The notes under the pieces are model-generated. The model was not told the DNA's origin, did not search any database, and saw only the letters and a list, made by a program, of their open reading frames with translations. The position numbers and the translations under genes were made by a program. Positions 8,640 to 16,297 of a stretch of 64,000 nucleotides of DNA are shown here, piece by piece. The stretch comes from Arcicella sp034931005 (GTDB taxonomy: Bacteria > Bacteroidota > Bacteroidia > Cytophagales > Spirosomataceae), in contig NZ_JAYGIN010000004.1 in the NCBI RefSeq assembly GCF_034931005.1, forward strand, positions 315,309 through 379,308. Direction: 5' to 3'. Within the stretch, counting starts at the first letter, position 1. Each line of letters starts with the position of its first letter.

Positions 8640-9281
8640 ATGAACTTAATTTGCTCATGGTCAGGGGGCAAAGATTCTTGTTTTGCTTTAATGCAAATGA
8701 ATCAACCTCCCACCGTTTTATTGAATGCTCTAAATGAAAATGGAGAAATTAGTCGCTCGCATGGTTTGCATACCACTGTTTTGCAAGCTCAAGCCAAAGC
8801 GATGAACGTTCCGATTGACTTTATTTCGGCAACTTGGGCAGATTATACCGAAAATTTTATTCAAAAACTTCAACATCTTACCCAAGAATATCAATTAACC
8901 GATGCCGTTTTTGGTGATATAGATATTGAAACTCACCGAGAATGGGAAGAAAAAGTTTGCCAATCAGCAAGTCTAAATTGCCATTTACCTTTATGGCAAC
9001 ATGACCGTAAAGATTTGGTTATCAGGATGATTGAATCAGGAATTGTGGCTATGATAGTTTCTTGCAATGACCACTTAGGACAGGTTTTTTTGGGTAAAAT
9101 AATTAATTTAGAAACAATTGCTGAGTTGGAAACCAAAGGCGTAGATGTATGTGGCGAAAATGGCGAATTTCATACCGTAGTATTAGATTGTCCTCTTTTT
9201 ACAAGACCAATTGACGTTATTTTAGGTGAAAAAAAGAGTAATGGAACGGGTTATAATTTCTTGGAGTTAATGATGAAGTAG
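8640..9281 (+). CDS. DUF71/COG2102 ATP-dependent ligase-like protein (Dph6 family), copy 2
   Basis: A 213-residue paralogue of the preceding gene, starting on the base after its stop. It has SWSGGKDSCFALMQMN with the PP-loop at residues 8-13, GDIDIETHREWEE and VCGENGEFHTVVLDCPLF, so both ATP-binding and substrate-loop motifs are intact. Sequence differs widely from copy 1, which suggests division of labour or a heteromer rather than a recent duplication. Its context points to corrinoid salvage. A short gap (13 bp) separates it from the CWC protein. Confidence 0.82.
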   Translation: MNLICSWSGGKDSCFALMQMNQPPTVLLNALNENGEISRSHGLHTTVLQAQAKAMNVPIDFISATWADYTENFIQKLQHLTQEYQLTDAVFGDIDIETHREWEEKVCQSASLNCHLPLWQHDRKDLVIRMIESGIVAMIVSCNDHLGQVFLGKIINLETIAELETKGVDVCGENGEFHTVVLDCPLFTRPIDVILGEKKSNGTGYNFLELMMK

Positions 9282-9294
9282 AAGTTGAATTATC

Positions 9295-9501
9295 ATGGAA
9301 AAACACGTTGCCGATAGTTGCCCAAGGTGTGGCGATATTTTCACTTGCAAGGTAAATAACGTCTTGCAATGTGATTGTATGAAATTGGTTTTGACTAAAG
9401 CCGAAACGGAATACATTGCAGATATTACTGAATGGGAATATGAAGGTAATTGTCTGTGTAATAAGTGTTTAATAGAACTGAAAGAAGAAATAAAATCATA
9501 A
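9295..9501 (+). CDS. Cysteine-rich CWC family small protein
   Basis: A 68-residue protein with two cysteine clusters: CPRCGDIFTCKVNNVLQCDC (about 9-28) and CLCNKC (about 53-58). The arrangement matches the Cys_rich_CWC family and probably binds a metal ion. No biochemical function is known to me. It is the last gene of the B12 locus, 13 bp after the second DUF71 gene, so I infer an accessory role in that pathway. Confidence 0.75.
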   Translation: MEKHVADSCPRCGDIFTCKVNNVLQCDCMKLVLTKAETEYIADITEWEYEGNCLCNKCLIELKEEIKS

Positions 9502-9540
9502 TTCGATGTTCGTTTTAAGAATTAACAAACATCGAATTAT
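9498..9540. terminator. Hairpin between convergent B12 locus and mrp
   Basis: ATAATTCGATGTT (9498-9510) is perfectly inverted at 9528-9540, a 13-bp stem with a 17-nt loop between two convergent genes. It lacks a strong T-run, so it may end transcripts inefficiently in both directions. Confidence 0.5.
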
Positions 9541-9552
9541 GACCAACAAAAA

Positions 9553-10656
9553 TTATACTCTTACTTGTACAGGTTGCGTTTTTGCTTTACTTGCATTTCT
9601 AATAGCAACTTGTTGAGCTAATAAATTGGCAGATTCACGGAAGGCATCTGCAATTACACCTTCGTCCATTACCGCAGGGCGACCAGCATCCCCAGCCTCA
9701 CGAATACCCTGTACAATTGGAATTTCTCCTAAAAGTTCAGTCTCAAATTTAGTTGCTAAGTTTTTTCCACCATCTTTCCCGAAAATATAATATTTGTTAT
9801 CAGGTAGTTCTTCAGGTGTAAAGTACGCCATGTTTTCGATTACGCCCAAAACAGGTACATTAATCTGTGGCTGACGGAAGAACATTAATCCTTTGGTAGC
9901 ATCGGCAAGAGCCACTTTTTGTGGAGTTGTCACGATAACAGCACCCGTTACTGGCACTAATTGTACCAACGAAAGGTGAATATCTGATGTTCCTGGAGGA
10001 AGGTCAATCAATAAATAATCTAATTCTCCCCAGTGTGTATCGCTAAAAAACTGACGTAAAGCCTGCGTTGCCATTGGTCCTCTCCACGGCACAGGATTAT
10101 CTTGTGGTGCAAGAAAACCCATCGAAATCATTTTGATTCCGTACTGCATAATAGGCTGAATCATATTCTTGCCATCTACCTGATGCACCATTGGTTGCAT
10201 ATCTTCTGCCCCAAACATTACAGGAATAGAAGGCCCAGAAATATCGGCATCAATAATACCAACTTTTGCCCCTGATTGTTTGAGAGCCATTGCTAAATTG
10301 GCAGTAACCGTAGATTTTCCAACGCCACCCTTGCCAGAAGAAATGGCGATAATGTTTTTAACATCAGGGAGTAATGTTCCACCCATTCGAGAAGAGGTAA
10401 CATCAGAACTCATATTGATAACAACGCTCAAATCTGCATCCACGTGTGTGTGAATAGCCTCTGTACATTCTTTACGAATCCGTTCTTTTAATGGACACGC
10501 TGGTGTTGTTAAAACTACCGTAAAGCGAACTTCACCTACACCCAATTCGATGTCCTTAATCATATTGAGGGTTATCATATCTTGTTTCAAGTCAGGTTCT
10601 TGAACAGTCGATAATGCCCTAATAATATCTTCTTGTTTTATTTTTAAATCACCCAT
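9553..10656 (-). CDS. mrp: Mrp/ApbC-type P-loop iron-sulfur carrier ATPase
   Basis: A 367-residue cytosolic protein. An N-terminal MIP18/DUF59 domain (about 5-90, TTPACPLKERIRKECTEAI) precedes a ParA-like ATPase with the deviant Walker A SSGKGGVGKSTVTANLA (about 106-122), DADISGPSIP and LIDLPPGTSDIHLSL. The family carries Fe-S clusters to apoproteins. In many members a CxxC pair follows the ENM(A/S)YF motif; here that segment reads ENMAYFTPEELPDNKYYIFG, without cysteines, so cluster ligation must differ or be absent. It stands alone, converging on the B12 locus. Confidence 0.9.
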   Translation of the reverse strand: MGDLKIKQEDIIRALSTVQEPDLKQDMITLNMIKDIELGVGEVRFTVVLTTPACPLKERIRKECTEAIHTHVDADLSVVINMSSDVTSSRMGGTLLPDVKNIIAISSGKGGVGKSTVTANLAMALKQSGAKVGIIDADISGPSIPVMFGAEDMQPMVHQVDGKNMIQPIMQYGIKMISMGFLAPQDNPVPWRGPMATQALRQFFSDTHWGELDYLLIDLPPGTSDIHLSLVQLVPVTGAVIVTTPQKVALADATKGLMFFRQPQINVPVLGVIENMAYFTPEELPDNKYYIFGKDGGKNLATKFETELLGEIPIVQGIREAGDAGRPAVMDEGVIADAFRESANLLAQQVAIRNASKAKTQPVQVRV

Positions 10657-10820
10657 GATTTTAATGAAATAATTAGTGAATTAAGCACTCGGAGAATGTT
10701 TTGTCCAAGCCTTAATTTTGAATTGTAAAGATACGGCTGAAATTTGGAAGGAGAGTTAGAAAAACAAAAAAGGCTTCGGAACAACTAAGGGCTTCTTTAA
10801 GTGTTGATACAAGATATTAG

Positions 10821-10850
10821 GCTGTTCACCCCGATTAAAGGCTGTTTAGC
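10821..10850 (+). promoter_or_regulatory. Predicted LytTR-type operator upstream of kinase pair 1
   Basis: Direct repeats GCTGTTCACC (10821-10830) and GCTGTTTAGC (10841-10850) are 20 bp apart, the spacing expected for two LytTR domains on one DNA face. Their GTT-N-A core fits the known LytTR pattern. The downstream repeat core is 49 bp before the -7 box. The arrangement is repeated ahead of kinase pair 2. Confidence 0.6.
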
Positions 10851-10892
10851 GTAATAAAATGATTTTTAAAGTATTGAAAGTTTGAGAATTGG

Positions 10893-10900
10893 TAATTTTG
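10893..10900 (+). promoter_or_regulatory. Promoter -7 box for kinase pair 1
   Basis: TAATTTTG fits TAnnTTTG. It lies in a 16-bp string, AGAATTGGTAATTTTG, that recurs exactly at 13298-13313 ahead of the second pair. A TTG lies about 16 bp upstream. Confidence 0.55.
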
Positions 10901-10922
10901 TTTAAAAGTTGTCATAGATAAA

Positions 10923-11936
10923 ATGGATAAAAGGAGAAATCACATCATTTTTTGGGTAGGGTATTTTTTATTGATTAATGGAATTAATATTTATTCAAGG
11001 ATTATAACAGGCTCTTTAACGATTCCTTTTTTTTTAAGAATTTTTGTTGGAGATGTCACAACTGTATCGCTAACCTATTTGTACCTGAATATATTATTTC
11101 CTCGTTTTTTAGTTACAAAAAAATATTTATGGTTGGTCTTGGTGAGTTTGTTTTTTTATTTCTTAATCGTTTCAAGTATTTATGGATTGTTTCATGGCTT
11201 ACATCAATTATATCCTCTCGCTTTTTCTGATGTTCAATTTTTAGAAGAATTTATAAAGGTGCTGCATTCTTTTTTTAGAGTGCTTAACATAACATTTTCA
11301 TTTTGGATTTTTAAAAAACTATTACTTGAACTTGAGCAAAGAAAAGAAAAAGAAAGAACATATTTTACCTTGAATAAACATATATCGAATGCCGAACTGA
11401 TGAGTCTGAAAAACCAAATAAACCCTCATTTCTTTTATAATAGCCTTAACTTTTTATACGCACAATCAATTCCTTATTCAGACAAACTTTCAAAGAGTAT
11501 TCTTTCCCTTGCAGACATGATGAGGTATTCTATCAGAGAAAATGATGAAACGAAAACGATATCCTTAGAACAAGAAATAGCCTATCTTGAGAGGTACATT
11601 TATTTAGAAAATATGGAATATCAAAATAGTTATCAAAGCCAATTTATAGTCACAGGCAATACCAAGTATAGACGGATTCTTCCAATGGTATTACAGCCTA
11701 TTTTAAGTAGTAGTTATTATTTTGGTAAAGAGACTTACTTTGAAATATCAATAGAAGAAAATCAGATACAATTTGTCTGTAATTATACAAAAAAACAAGA
11801 AATTCAGATAGACGATATTTATGAGTTTTATCATACTTTAAGAAGTAAAATGGTTAGTAAATATTATCAGAGTTTATCGGTCAACTATAACCATAGCAAA
11901 GAGTTATGTAACATTTTCGTTGTCATATTATCATGA
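10923..11936 (+). CDS. LytS-type kinase half with phospho-acceptor His but degenerate ATPase (pair 1, H-subunit)
   Basis: A 337-residue protein with about four membrane helices (residues 8-130), a short coiled linker and the His_kinase (LytS/YehU) motif LKNQINPHFFYNSLNFLYAQ with His169. Downstream, the position of the N-box (normally VENAxKYG) reads LSSSYYFG, so the Glu and Asn (262-263) are both Ser, and no glycine-rich ATP lid is found up to the C-terminus. It should therefore be unable to bind ATP but able to accept phosphate. The start MDKRRNHIIFW is shared with the H-subunit of pair 2. The stop overlaps the next ATG by 4 bp. A 9-T run occurs in the coding sequence near 11027. Confidence 0.88.
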   Translation: MDKRRNHIIFWVGYFLLINGINIYSRIITGSLTIPFFLRIFVGDVTTVSLTYLYLNILFPRFLVTKKYLWLVLVSLFFYFLIVSSIYGLFHGLHQLYPLAFSDVQFLEEFIKVLHSFFRVLNITFSFWIFKKLLLELEQRKEKERTYFTLNKHISNAELMSLKNQINPHFFYNSLNFLYAQSIPYSDKLSKSILSLADMMRYSIRENDETKTISLEQEIAYLERYIYLENMEYQNSYQSQFIVTGNTKYRRILPMVLQPILSSSYYFGKETYFEISIEENQIQFVCNYTKKQEIQIDDIYEFYHTLRSKMVSKYYQSLSVNYNHSKELCNIFVVILS

Positions 11937-12964
11937 AAAACTTTAAATATCACATAATTTATTGGTCTATATTTTATGTTCTATATTGCACATTGCATTT
12001 TGGTACATATACGACTGAAATTTATTGGTACTCTTTTTTTATATTACTATTGAATTTATGTATGTATATAATACCATATTATGCTTCTTTTTTATTTATA
12101 ATTCCAGAGTATTGGGAAAAGAAGAAATATAGTTTGGCTATTCTCCTTTTTTTTATGTCAATATGTTTTACGCATTTTTTAATACAATTTTTTTACACAT
12201 TTTTAAAGATACCTATTCCAAGAGGAGATAACTCTAATGAATTATCAATGTTGCAGAATTTTTTATTTATGATGAATATATTTATTCTTACACTTCCATT
12301 TGCTTTTACCTTATTTTATAGAGAGAAAATAGAAAAAGAGATAGCAGAACAAAGAATAATAGAATTAGAAAATTTTCGACTTGAACAATCCATTACACAA
12401 GCAGAATTAAACAATCTAAAAAATCAAATAAATCCAGACTTCTTATTTCGGAAACTTAATCTTTTCTATACTGAATCTCTTCTATATTCACCCAGTTTAT
12501 CAAAAGGTATCTCTTTATTAACAGATATGATGCACTATGCCATTGATGATGAAGATGATAATGGCATGGTGTCTTTAGCGAAAGAAATCAAACATATCCA
12601 GAATTTTATTGAGATTAATCAGCTCCGTTTTGATGGACGCTTACAGGTTGATTTTTTAATGACTGATATTGAAGAAAGGCATCAAATAATGCCTTTAATT
12701 TTGATAACCTTTGTGGAAAATGCGTTTAAGTATGGCGAGTTGTTTGATGTAGAAAGTCCTATAAAAATACAAATCAATGTATTGGATGAGTGCTTAAATT
12801 TTAGGACTCATAATCGTACCCGTAAAGGTCCAACAGAGCTATCAGTCGGAATCGGTATTGTCAATACTCAAAGGCGTTTGGCATTAGGTTATCCAGCCAA
12901 ATATCAACTAAATATCAATCATGAAGATGAGTATTATGAAGTAAAATTACATCTTAAATTATAG
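11933..12964 (+). CDS. LytS-type kinase half with intact ATP site but His replaced by Asp (pair 1, N-subunit)
   Basis: A 343-residue partner of the preceding gene, translationally coupled through an ATGA overlap. Four membrane helices are followed by LKNQINPDFLFRKLN, in which the acceptor position 169 is Asp and the following conserved Asn is Arg. The ATP-binding half is intact: N-box ITFVENAFKYGE with N263 and a glycine loop VGIGIVNTQRRLALGY (about 305-320). It should bind ATP but cannot self-phosphorylate on the usual His. Together with its neighbour it would rebuild one complete kinase in trans. MKNFKYH at the start is shared with the N-subunit of pair 2. Confidence 0.88.
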   Translation: MKNFKYHIIYWSIFYVLYCTLHFGTYTTEIYWYSFFILLLNLCMYIIPYYASFLFIIPEYWEKKKYSLAILLFFMSICFTHFLIQFFYTFLKIPIPRGDNSNELSMLQNFLFMMNIFILTLPFAFTLFYREKIEKEIAEQRIIELENFRLEQSITQAELNNLKNQINPDFLFRKLNLFYTESLLYSPSLSKGISLLTDMMHYAIDDEDDNGMVSLAKEIKHIQNFIEINQLRFDGRLQVDFLMTDIEERHQIMPLILITFVENAFKYGELFDVESPIKIQINVLDECLNFRTHNRTRKGPTELSVGIGIVNTQRRLALGYPAKYQLNINHEDEYYEVKLHLKL

Positions 12965-12981
12965 AGAATATTTTGGGCAAT

Positions 12982-13017
12982 AAAAAAGGCTTGTAAAGAA
13001 TTACGAGCCTTTTTGTT
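12982..13017 (+). terminator. Rho-independent terminator after kinase pair 1
   Basis: AAAAAAGGCTTGTAA and TTACGAGCCTTTTT form a hairpin with a T-run, 18 bp after the second kinase stop. It separates pair 1 from pair 2, so each pair is its own transcription unit. Confidence 0.75.
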
Positions 13018-13155
13018 ATATAGATGCAGAGACTGGTTTATAAATTGATGGGCAAATTGCCTATGTAGAATACTTCGTAGAACCCTTAATTTCCTTAAAG
13101 TTGGTTTAAGTTTTTTAATAAAAAAAACTAATTATATGAACTCCTCAATAAAAAT

Positions 13156-13186
13156 GATGAACTGGGCGAAATAAAGGGTGAACAGG
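13156..13186 (-). promoter_or_regulatory. Second LytTR-type repeat pair upstream of kinase pair 2 (minus orientation)
   Basis: On the minus strand CCTGTTCACC (13186-13177) and CCCAGTTCAT (13166-13157) have GTTCA cores 21 bp apart. The CTGTTCACC string is identical to that in the operator of pair 1. Confidence 0.5.
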
Positions 13187-13233
13187 TTTTTGGTAGTTTT
13201 TCTATTTAAAATAGAGATTATCCTAAAATAAAT

Positions 13234-13264
13234 GGAGTCAGACACAAAAAACAACCAGTTCACG
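13234..13264 (+). promoter_or_regulatory. Predicted LytTR-type operator next to promoter of kinase pair 2
   Basis: CCAGTTCACG (13255-13264) has its GTT core 48 bp before the -7 box, nearly the same as in pair 1 (49 bp). A weaker partner GGAGTCAGAC lies 21 bp upstream (13234-13243). Confidence 0.5.
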
Positions 13265-13305
13265 TAAAAAGATAATTTTTAACACAGCAAGAAATATAGA
13301 ATTGG

Positions 13306-13313
13306 TAATTTTG
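13306..13313 (+). promoter_or_regulatory. Promoter -7 box for kinase pair 2
   Basis: TAATTTTG within AGAATTGGTAATTTTG (13298-13313), the same 16 bp as upstream of pair 1. The promoter was copied with the genes. Confidence 0.55.
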
Positions 13314-13336
13314 ATAAATGGAATCAATCAAACTAA

Positions 13337-14335
13337 ATGGATAAAAGGCGAAATCATATAATTTTTTGGACTGGGTATTTTTTGTACTATTATGTTATGT
13401 ATTTGGCTGCATATAAATCCAAATCTTATATGCCAACGATGTTGATAAACACTTTTAAAGTGTGCTTTAGTAGTTTATATTTATTTTATCTTTTTATTAT
13501 ACATATTCTCCCATCTGTGTTGCCTCTAAAAAAGTATTTCAAATTAGCTGGCTATGTTATATTTGCTTTTGTATTTAGTTTAATAATAAACTATAGTTTG
13601 TCCTTAATAATGCATCATTTATTTCCTAAAAGCATTGAAATATCACCTATAACTAGAAATATAGCTTGGACTTTGATATCATTACAGCAATCATTTGCTC
13701 TGGCACTAATCTTTTGGTTTAGCAAAATGTTTGTTGGAAATGTAGCGTATGAGACTATTCTCCAAACGAAACAAAATATACTACGAAACACAATTTTGAA
13801 TACAGAATTATTAGCCTTAAAAAATCAGATAAATCCTCATTTTTTCTATAATATGCTTAATTTTTTTTATGCACAGTTTTTGCCATATTCTGAAAATATA
13901 TCAAGTTCTATTCTAAAACTATCAGATATGATGAGATACACCATTAGAGACAATAATGAAGATGGAAATGTAGCCTTGGATTCAGAAATTATCTATTTGA
14001 GAAATTATGTGGAATTAGAAAATATAAGTGAGCAGTCCAAAATAGAAATTTATATTAATGGTAATCCTAAATTTAGGCGAGTTCGTCCGTTGATTTTTCA
14101 ACCAATTCTTTGTCATAGTTATATTTTTGGGGTTAAAATAGTGTTGAATATTACTATTGAGGACAGTCAGATTATTTTTTCAAGTAATTATATTACAAAA
14201 GCAGGTGCTAATACTTCGCATATTTTTGAAAGTGTAGAGAATATTAAACAAAAATTGTCGAATATTAAAGGATGTCATACTACGTTTCAATTTGATGAGT
14301 TGGAACATCGTTTTCAATTATTTCTAATTTCATGA
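13337..14335 (+). CDS. LytS-type kinase half with phospho-acceptor His but degenerate ATPase (pair 2, H-subunit)
   Basis: A 332-residue paralogue of the gene at 10923, starting with the same MDKRRNHIIFW. Four membrane helices precede LKNQINPHFFYNMLNFFYAQ with His168. The N-box position reads ILCHSYIFG (Asn replaced by His259), and there is no glycine loop, so ATP binding is not expected. The two H-subunits have lost the ATP site in the same way and keep the His, which argues for selection on the acceptor function and against random decay. It overlaps the next gene by 4 bp. Confidence 0.88.
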   Translation: MDKRRNHIIFWTGYFLYYYVMYLAAYKSKSYMPTMLINTFKVCFSSLYLFYLFIIHILPSVLPLKKYFKLAGYVIFAFVFSLIINYSLSLIMHHLFPKSIEISPITRNIAWTLISLQQSFALALIFWFSKMFVGNVAYETILQTKQNILRNTILNTELLALKNQINPHFFYNMLNFFYAQFLPYSENISSSILKLSDMMRYTIRDNNEDGNVALDSEIIYLRNYVELENISEQSKIEIYINGNPKFRRVRPLIFQPILCHSYIFGVKIVLNITIEDSQIIFSSNYITKAGANTSHIFESVENIKQKLSNIKGCHTTFQFDELEHRFQLFLIS

Positions 14336-15363
14336 AGAACTTTAAATATCATTTCTTTTTATGGGTAACTAATTATATTTTTCATTGTACAAATCACTTT
14401 TTATTTTCTCCTACAAAAATTGGTGTTCTATCGCTTCTTATTATTTTGTATAATGTATTTATAAAAGCCATAGTTTTTTATATAACCTTATGGTATTTGT
14501 TACCATTATTCTGGGAACAGAAGCAGTACTTGCGATTTGCTTTGTCAACAACTCTTGTTCTACTTCTTATAACATTTGTTAACTTATTTGTAAATCATAA
14601 TTTTATACCTGTTCCTGAAGGAGATATTACGGCAAATTATCCTTATGATAAAGAGTTTATCTTGACAATTGTAGGAATATTGATTGAATTCCCATTTGTA
14701 TTTGTATTCTGGTATGTTAATAAAATTGTAACACAAGAACGAATTAAAATACAAATAGAGCAAGAAAACCACCATCTCGAACAATCCATTATAGAGACTC
14801 AGTTGAATAATTTGAAAAATCAAATTAACCCTGATTTCCTCTTTCGGAAACTCAATTATTTCTACCAAGAATCTTTGCCATATTCTCCCAATCTCTCAAA
14901 GGGAATTTCGTTACTGACGGATATGATGCACTATGCAATTGACGATGAGGAAGATAATGGTAAAGTCTCTTTACAAAAAGAATTAAAGCACATTCAGAAT
15001 TTTATTGAAATCAATCAACTACGTTTTAATGGACGTTTACAAGTAAAATTTGATATAGTAGGTGTCGAAAAGAAACATGAAATAATGCCTTTGATTTTGA
15101 TAACTTTTATCGAAAATGCCTTTAAATATGGAGAACTATTTGATATTAATCATCCTCTACAAATTGCATTGAAGGTTGAAGACAATAACTTATATTTTAG
15201 TACTCATAATGCAACTCGTAGAGGACCAACGGAGGACTCGGAAGGCATTGGAATTAACAACACTCAAAAGCGACTTTCTCTGGGTTATGCCGAAAATTAT
15301 AGTTTGGATATCAAGCACGAACCAACGTTTTACGAAGTAGCATTATACCTTAAATTAGAATAA
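14332..15363 (+). CDS. LytS-type kinase half with intact ATP site but His replaced by Asp (pair 2, N-subunit)
   Basis: A 343-residue paralogue of the gene at 11933 (same MKNFKYH start). The acceptor motif is LKNQINPDFLFRKLN with Asp168. The ATP half is intact: ITFIENAFKYGE with N262 and EGIGINNTQKRLSLGY (about 304-319). It shares the conserved DMMHYAIDDE-DDNG and HIQNFIEINQLRF segments with the other N-subunit, while membrane helices are more diverged, as expected if the sensed signals differ. Only 4 bp separate its stop from the LytTR regulator, so pair 2 and the regulator are one operon. Confidence 0.88.
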   Translation: MKNFKYHFFLWVTNYIFHCTNHFLFSPTKIGVLSLLIILYNVFIKAIVFYITLWYLLPLFWEQKQYLRFALSTTLVLLLITFVNLFVNHNFIPVPEGDITANYPYDKEFILTIVGILIEFPFVFVFWYVNKIVTQERIKIQIEQENHHLEQSIIETQLNNLKNQINPDFLFRKLNYFYQESLPYSPNLSKGISLLTDMMHYAIDDEEDNGKVSLQKELKHIQNFIEINQLRFNGRLQVKFDIVGVEKKHEIMPLILITFIENAFKYGELFDINHPLQIALKVEDNNLYFSTHNATRRGPTEDSEGIGINNTQKRLSLGYAENYSLDIKHEPTFYEVALYLKLE

Positions 15364-15367
15364 CACC

Positions 15368-16114
15368 ATGATAAATTGTTTAATAATTGATGATGAACAA
15401 GCGGCTATTGATGTCATAAAGTTTCATAGCAAAAGTATTCCTTTTCTAAATGTGATTGCTGAAAGTCTTGGACCTGTGGAGGCTTTGGAGATTATTTATA
15501 CCCAAAAAATTGATTTGATTTTTATTGATATTCATATGCCTGAATTGTCTGGACTGGATTTTATAAAATTAACTAAAGGAAGAAGTAAGTTTATCCTCAC
15601 CACAGCCTATAAACAATATGCACTTGATGGCTATGAACACAATGTGATAGATTATCTCTTGAAACCAATTTCTTTTGAACGATTTTTACAAGCTGTTCAG
15701 AAGGCTCAAGATATACTTTTTCCTGTTGCTATTCCTGTAGAAAATACGACAGTTAATGCAATGAAAACGAAAGATTTTATTTTTATTAAAACTGACAATC
15801 GAATGCAAAAAGTATTTTTCTCTGAAATACTTTTTGTCGAAGCTTTAGGTAATTATGTAACGTTTAATACCACCAAAGGAAGATTTGTTTCACTTTTGAA
15901 TATGAAGGATTTGGAAGATGACGAGTCTTTACCCCACGATAATTTTTTACGTGTTCATCGCTCATTTATTATTTCGCTTGATAAAATTGAATACGTAGAA
16001 GGAGGGTATATTTATTTGGATAAGGATACGCCTATACCGCTCGGAGACACATATAAAAGTCAACTTTGGACAGCCTTAGACAGTAGAACGATTCTATCTA
16101 AAAAGAGTTATTGA
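15368..16114 (+). CDS. LytTR-family response regulator
   Basis: A 248-residue regulator. The receiver domain has D8/D9, phospho-acceptor D54 (IFIDIHMPELSG) and K99 (YLLKP). The LytTR DNA-binding domain (about 135-240) contains DFIFIKTDNRMQKVFFSEILFVEALGNYV and FLRVHRSFIISLDKIEYV. It is the only regulator for both kinase pairs and the likely phosphate acceptor from the H-subunits. The LytTR-like direct repeats at 10821-10850 and 13234-13264 suggest that it controls the kinase genes themselves. A terminator follows 25 bp after its stop. Confidence 0.93.
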   Translation: MINCLIIDDEQAAIDVIKFHSKSIPFLNVIAESLGPVEALEIIYTQKIDLIFIDIHMPELSGLDFIKLTKGRSKFILTTAYKQYALDGYEHNVIDYLLKPISFERFLQAVQKAQDILFPVAIPVENTTVNAMKTKDFIFIKTDNRMQKVFFSEILFVEALGNYVTFNTTKGRFVSLLNMKDLEDDESLPHDNFLRVHRSFIISLDKIEYVEGGYIYLDKDTPIPLGDTYKSQLWTALDSRTILSKKSY

Positions 16115-16138
16115 TATTTTATCTGTACCGCTATAAAG

Positions 16139-16176
16139 CAAAAAGCCCCAATCCGTGAAGAAAGGGGCTTTTTTGT
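16139..16176 (+). terminator. Rho-independent terminator after the LytTR regulator
   Basis: AAAAAGCCCC and GGGGCTTTTTT flank a 16-nt loop and are followed by TTGTTATT. It ends the kinase pair 2/regulator operon. Confidence 0.85.
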
Positions 16177-16297
16177 TATTTTAGCTACTCGTTAAAAATC
16201 AATTTAGGTTTGATTATGTTGTAATAACAAGATTAATAATGTCTGCCAACATTAATCCGAACCTTCGGTCGAGTTAACAATTAAACCCCAGACCTGC

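Noticed and set aside
7935..9281. Diphthamide synthesis role for the two Dph6-family genes
   Set aside because: Diphthamide is made by archaea and eukaryotes; the bacterial context with a B12 riboswitch favours corrinoid metabolism.
10923..15363. Reading the four kinase genes as decaying pseudogenes
   Set aside because: All four frames are full length, pairs overlap by 4 bp, and the same half is conserved in each paralogue, which random decay would not produce.
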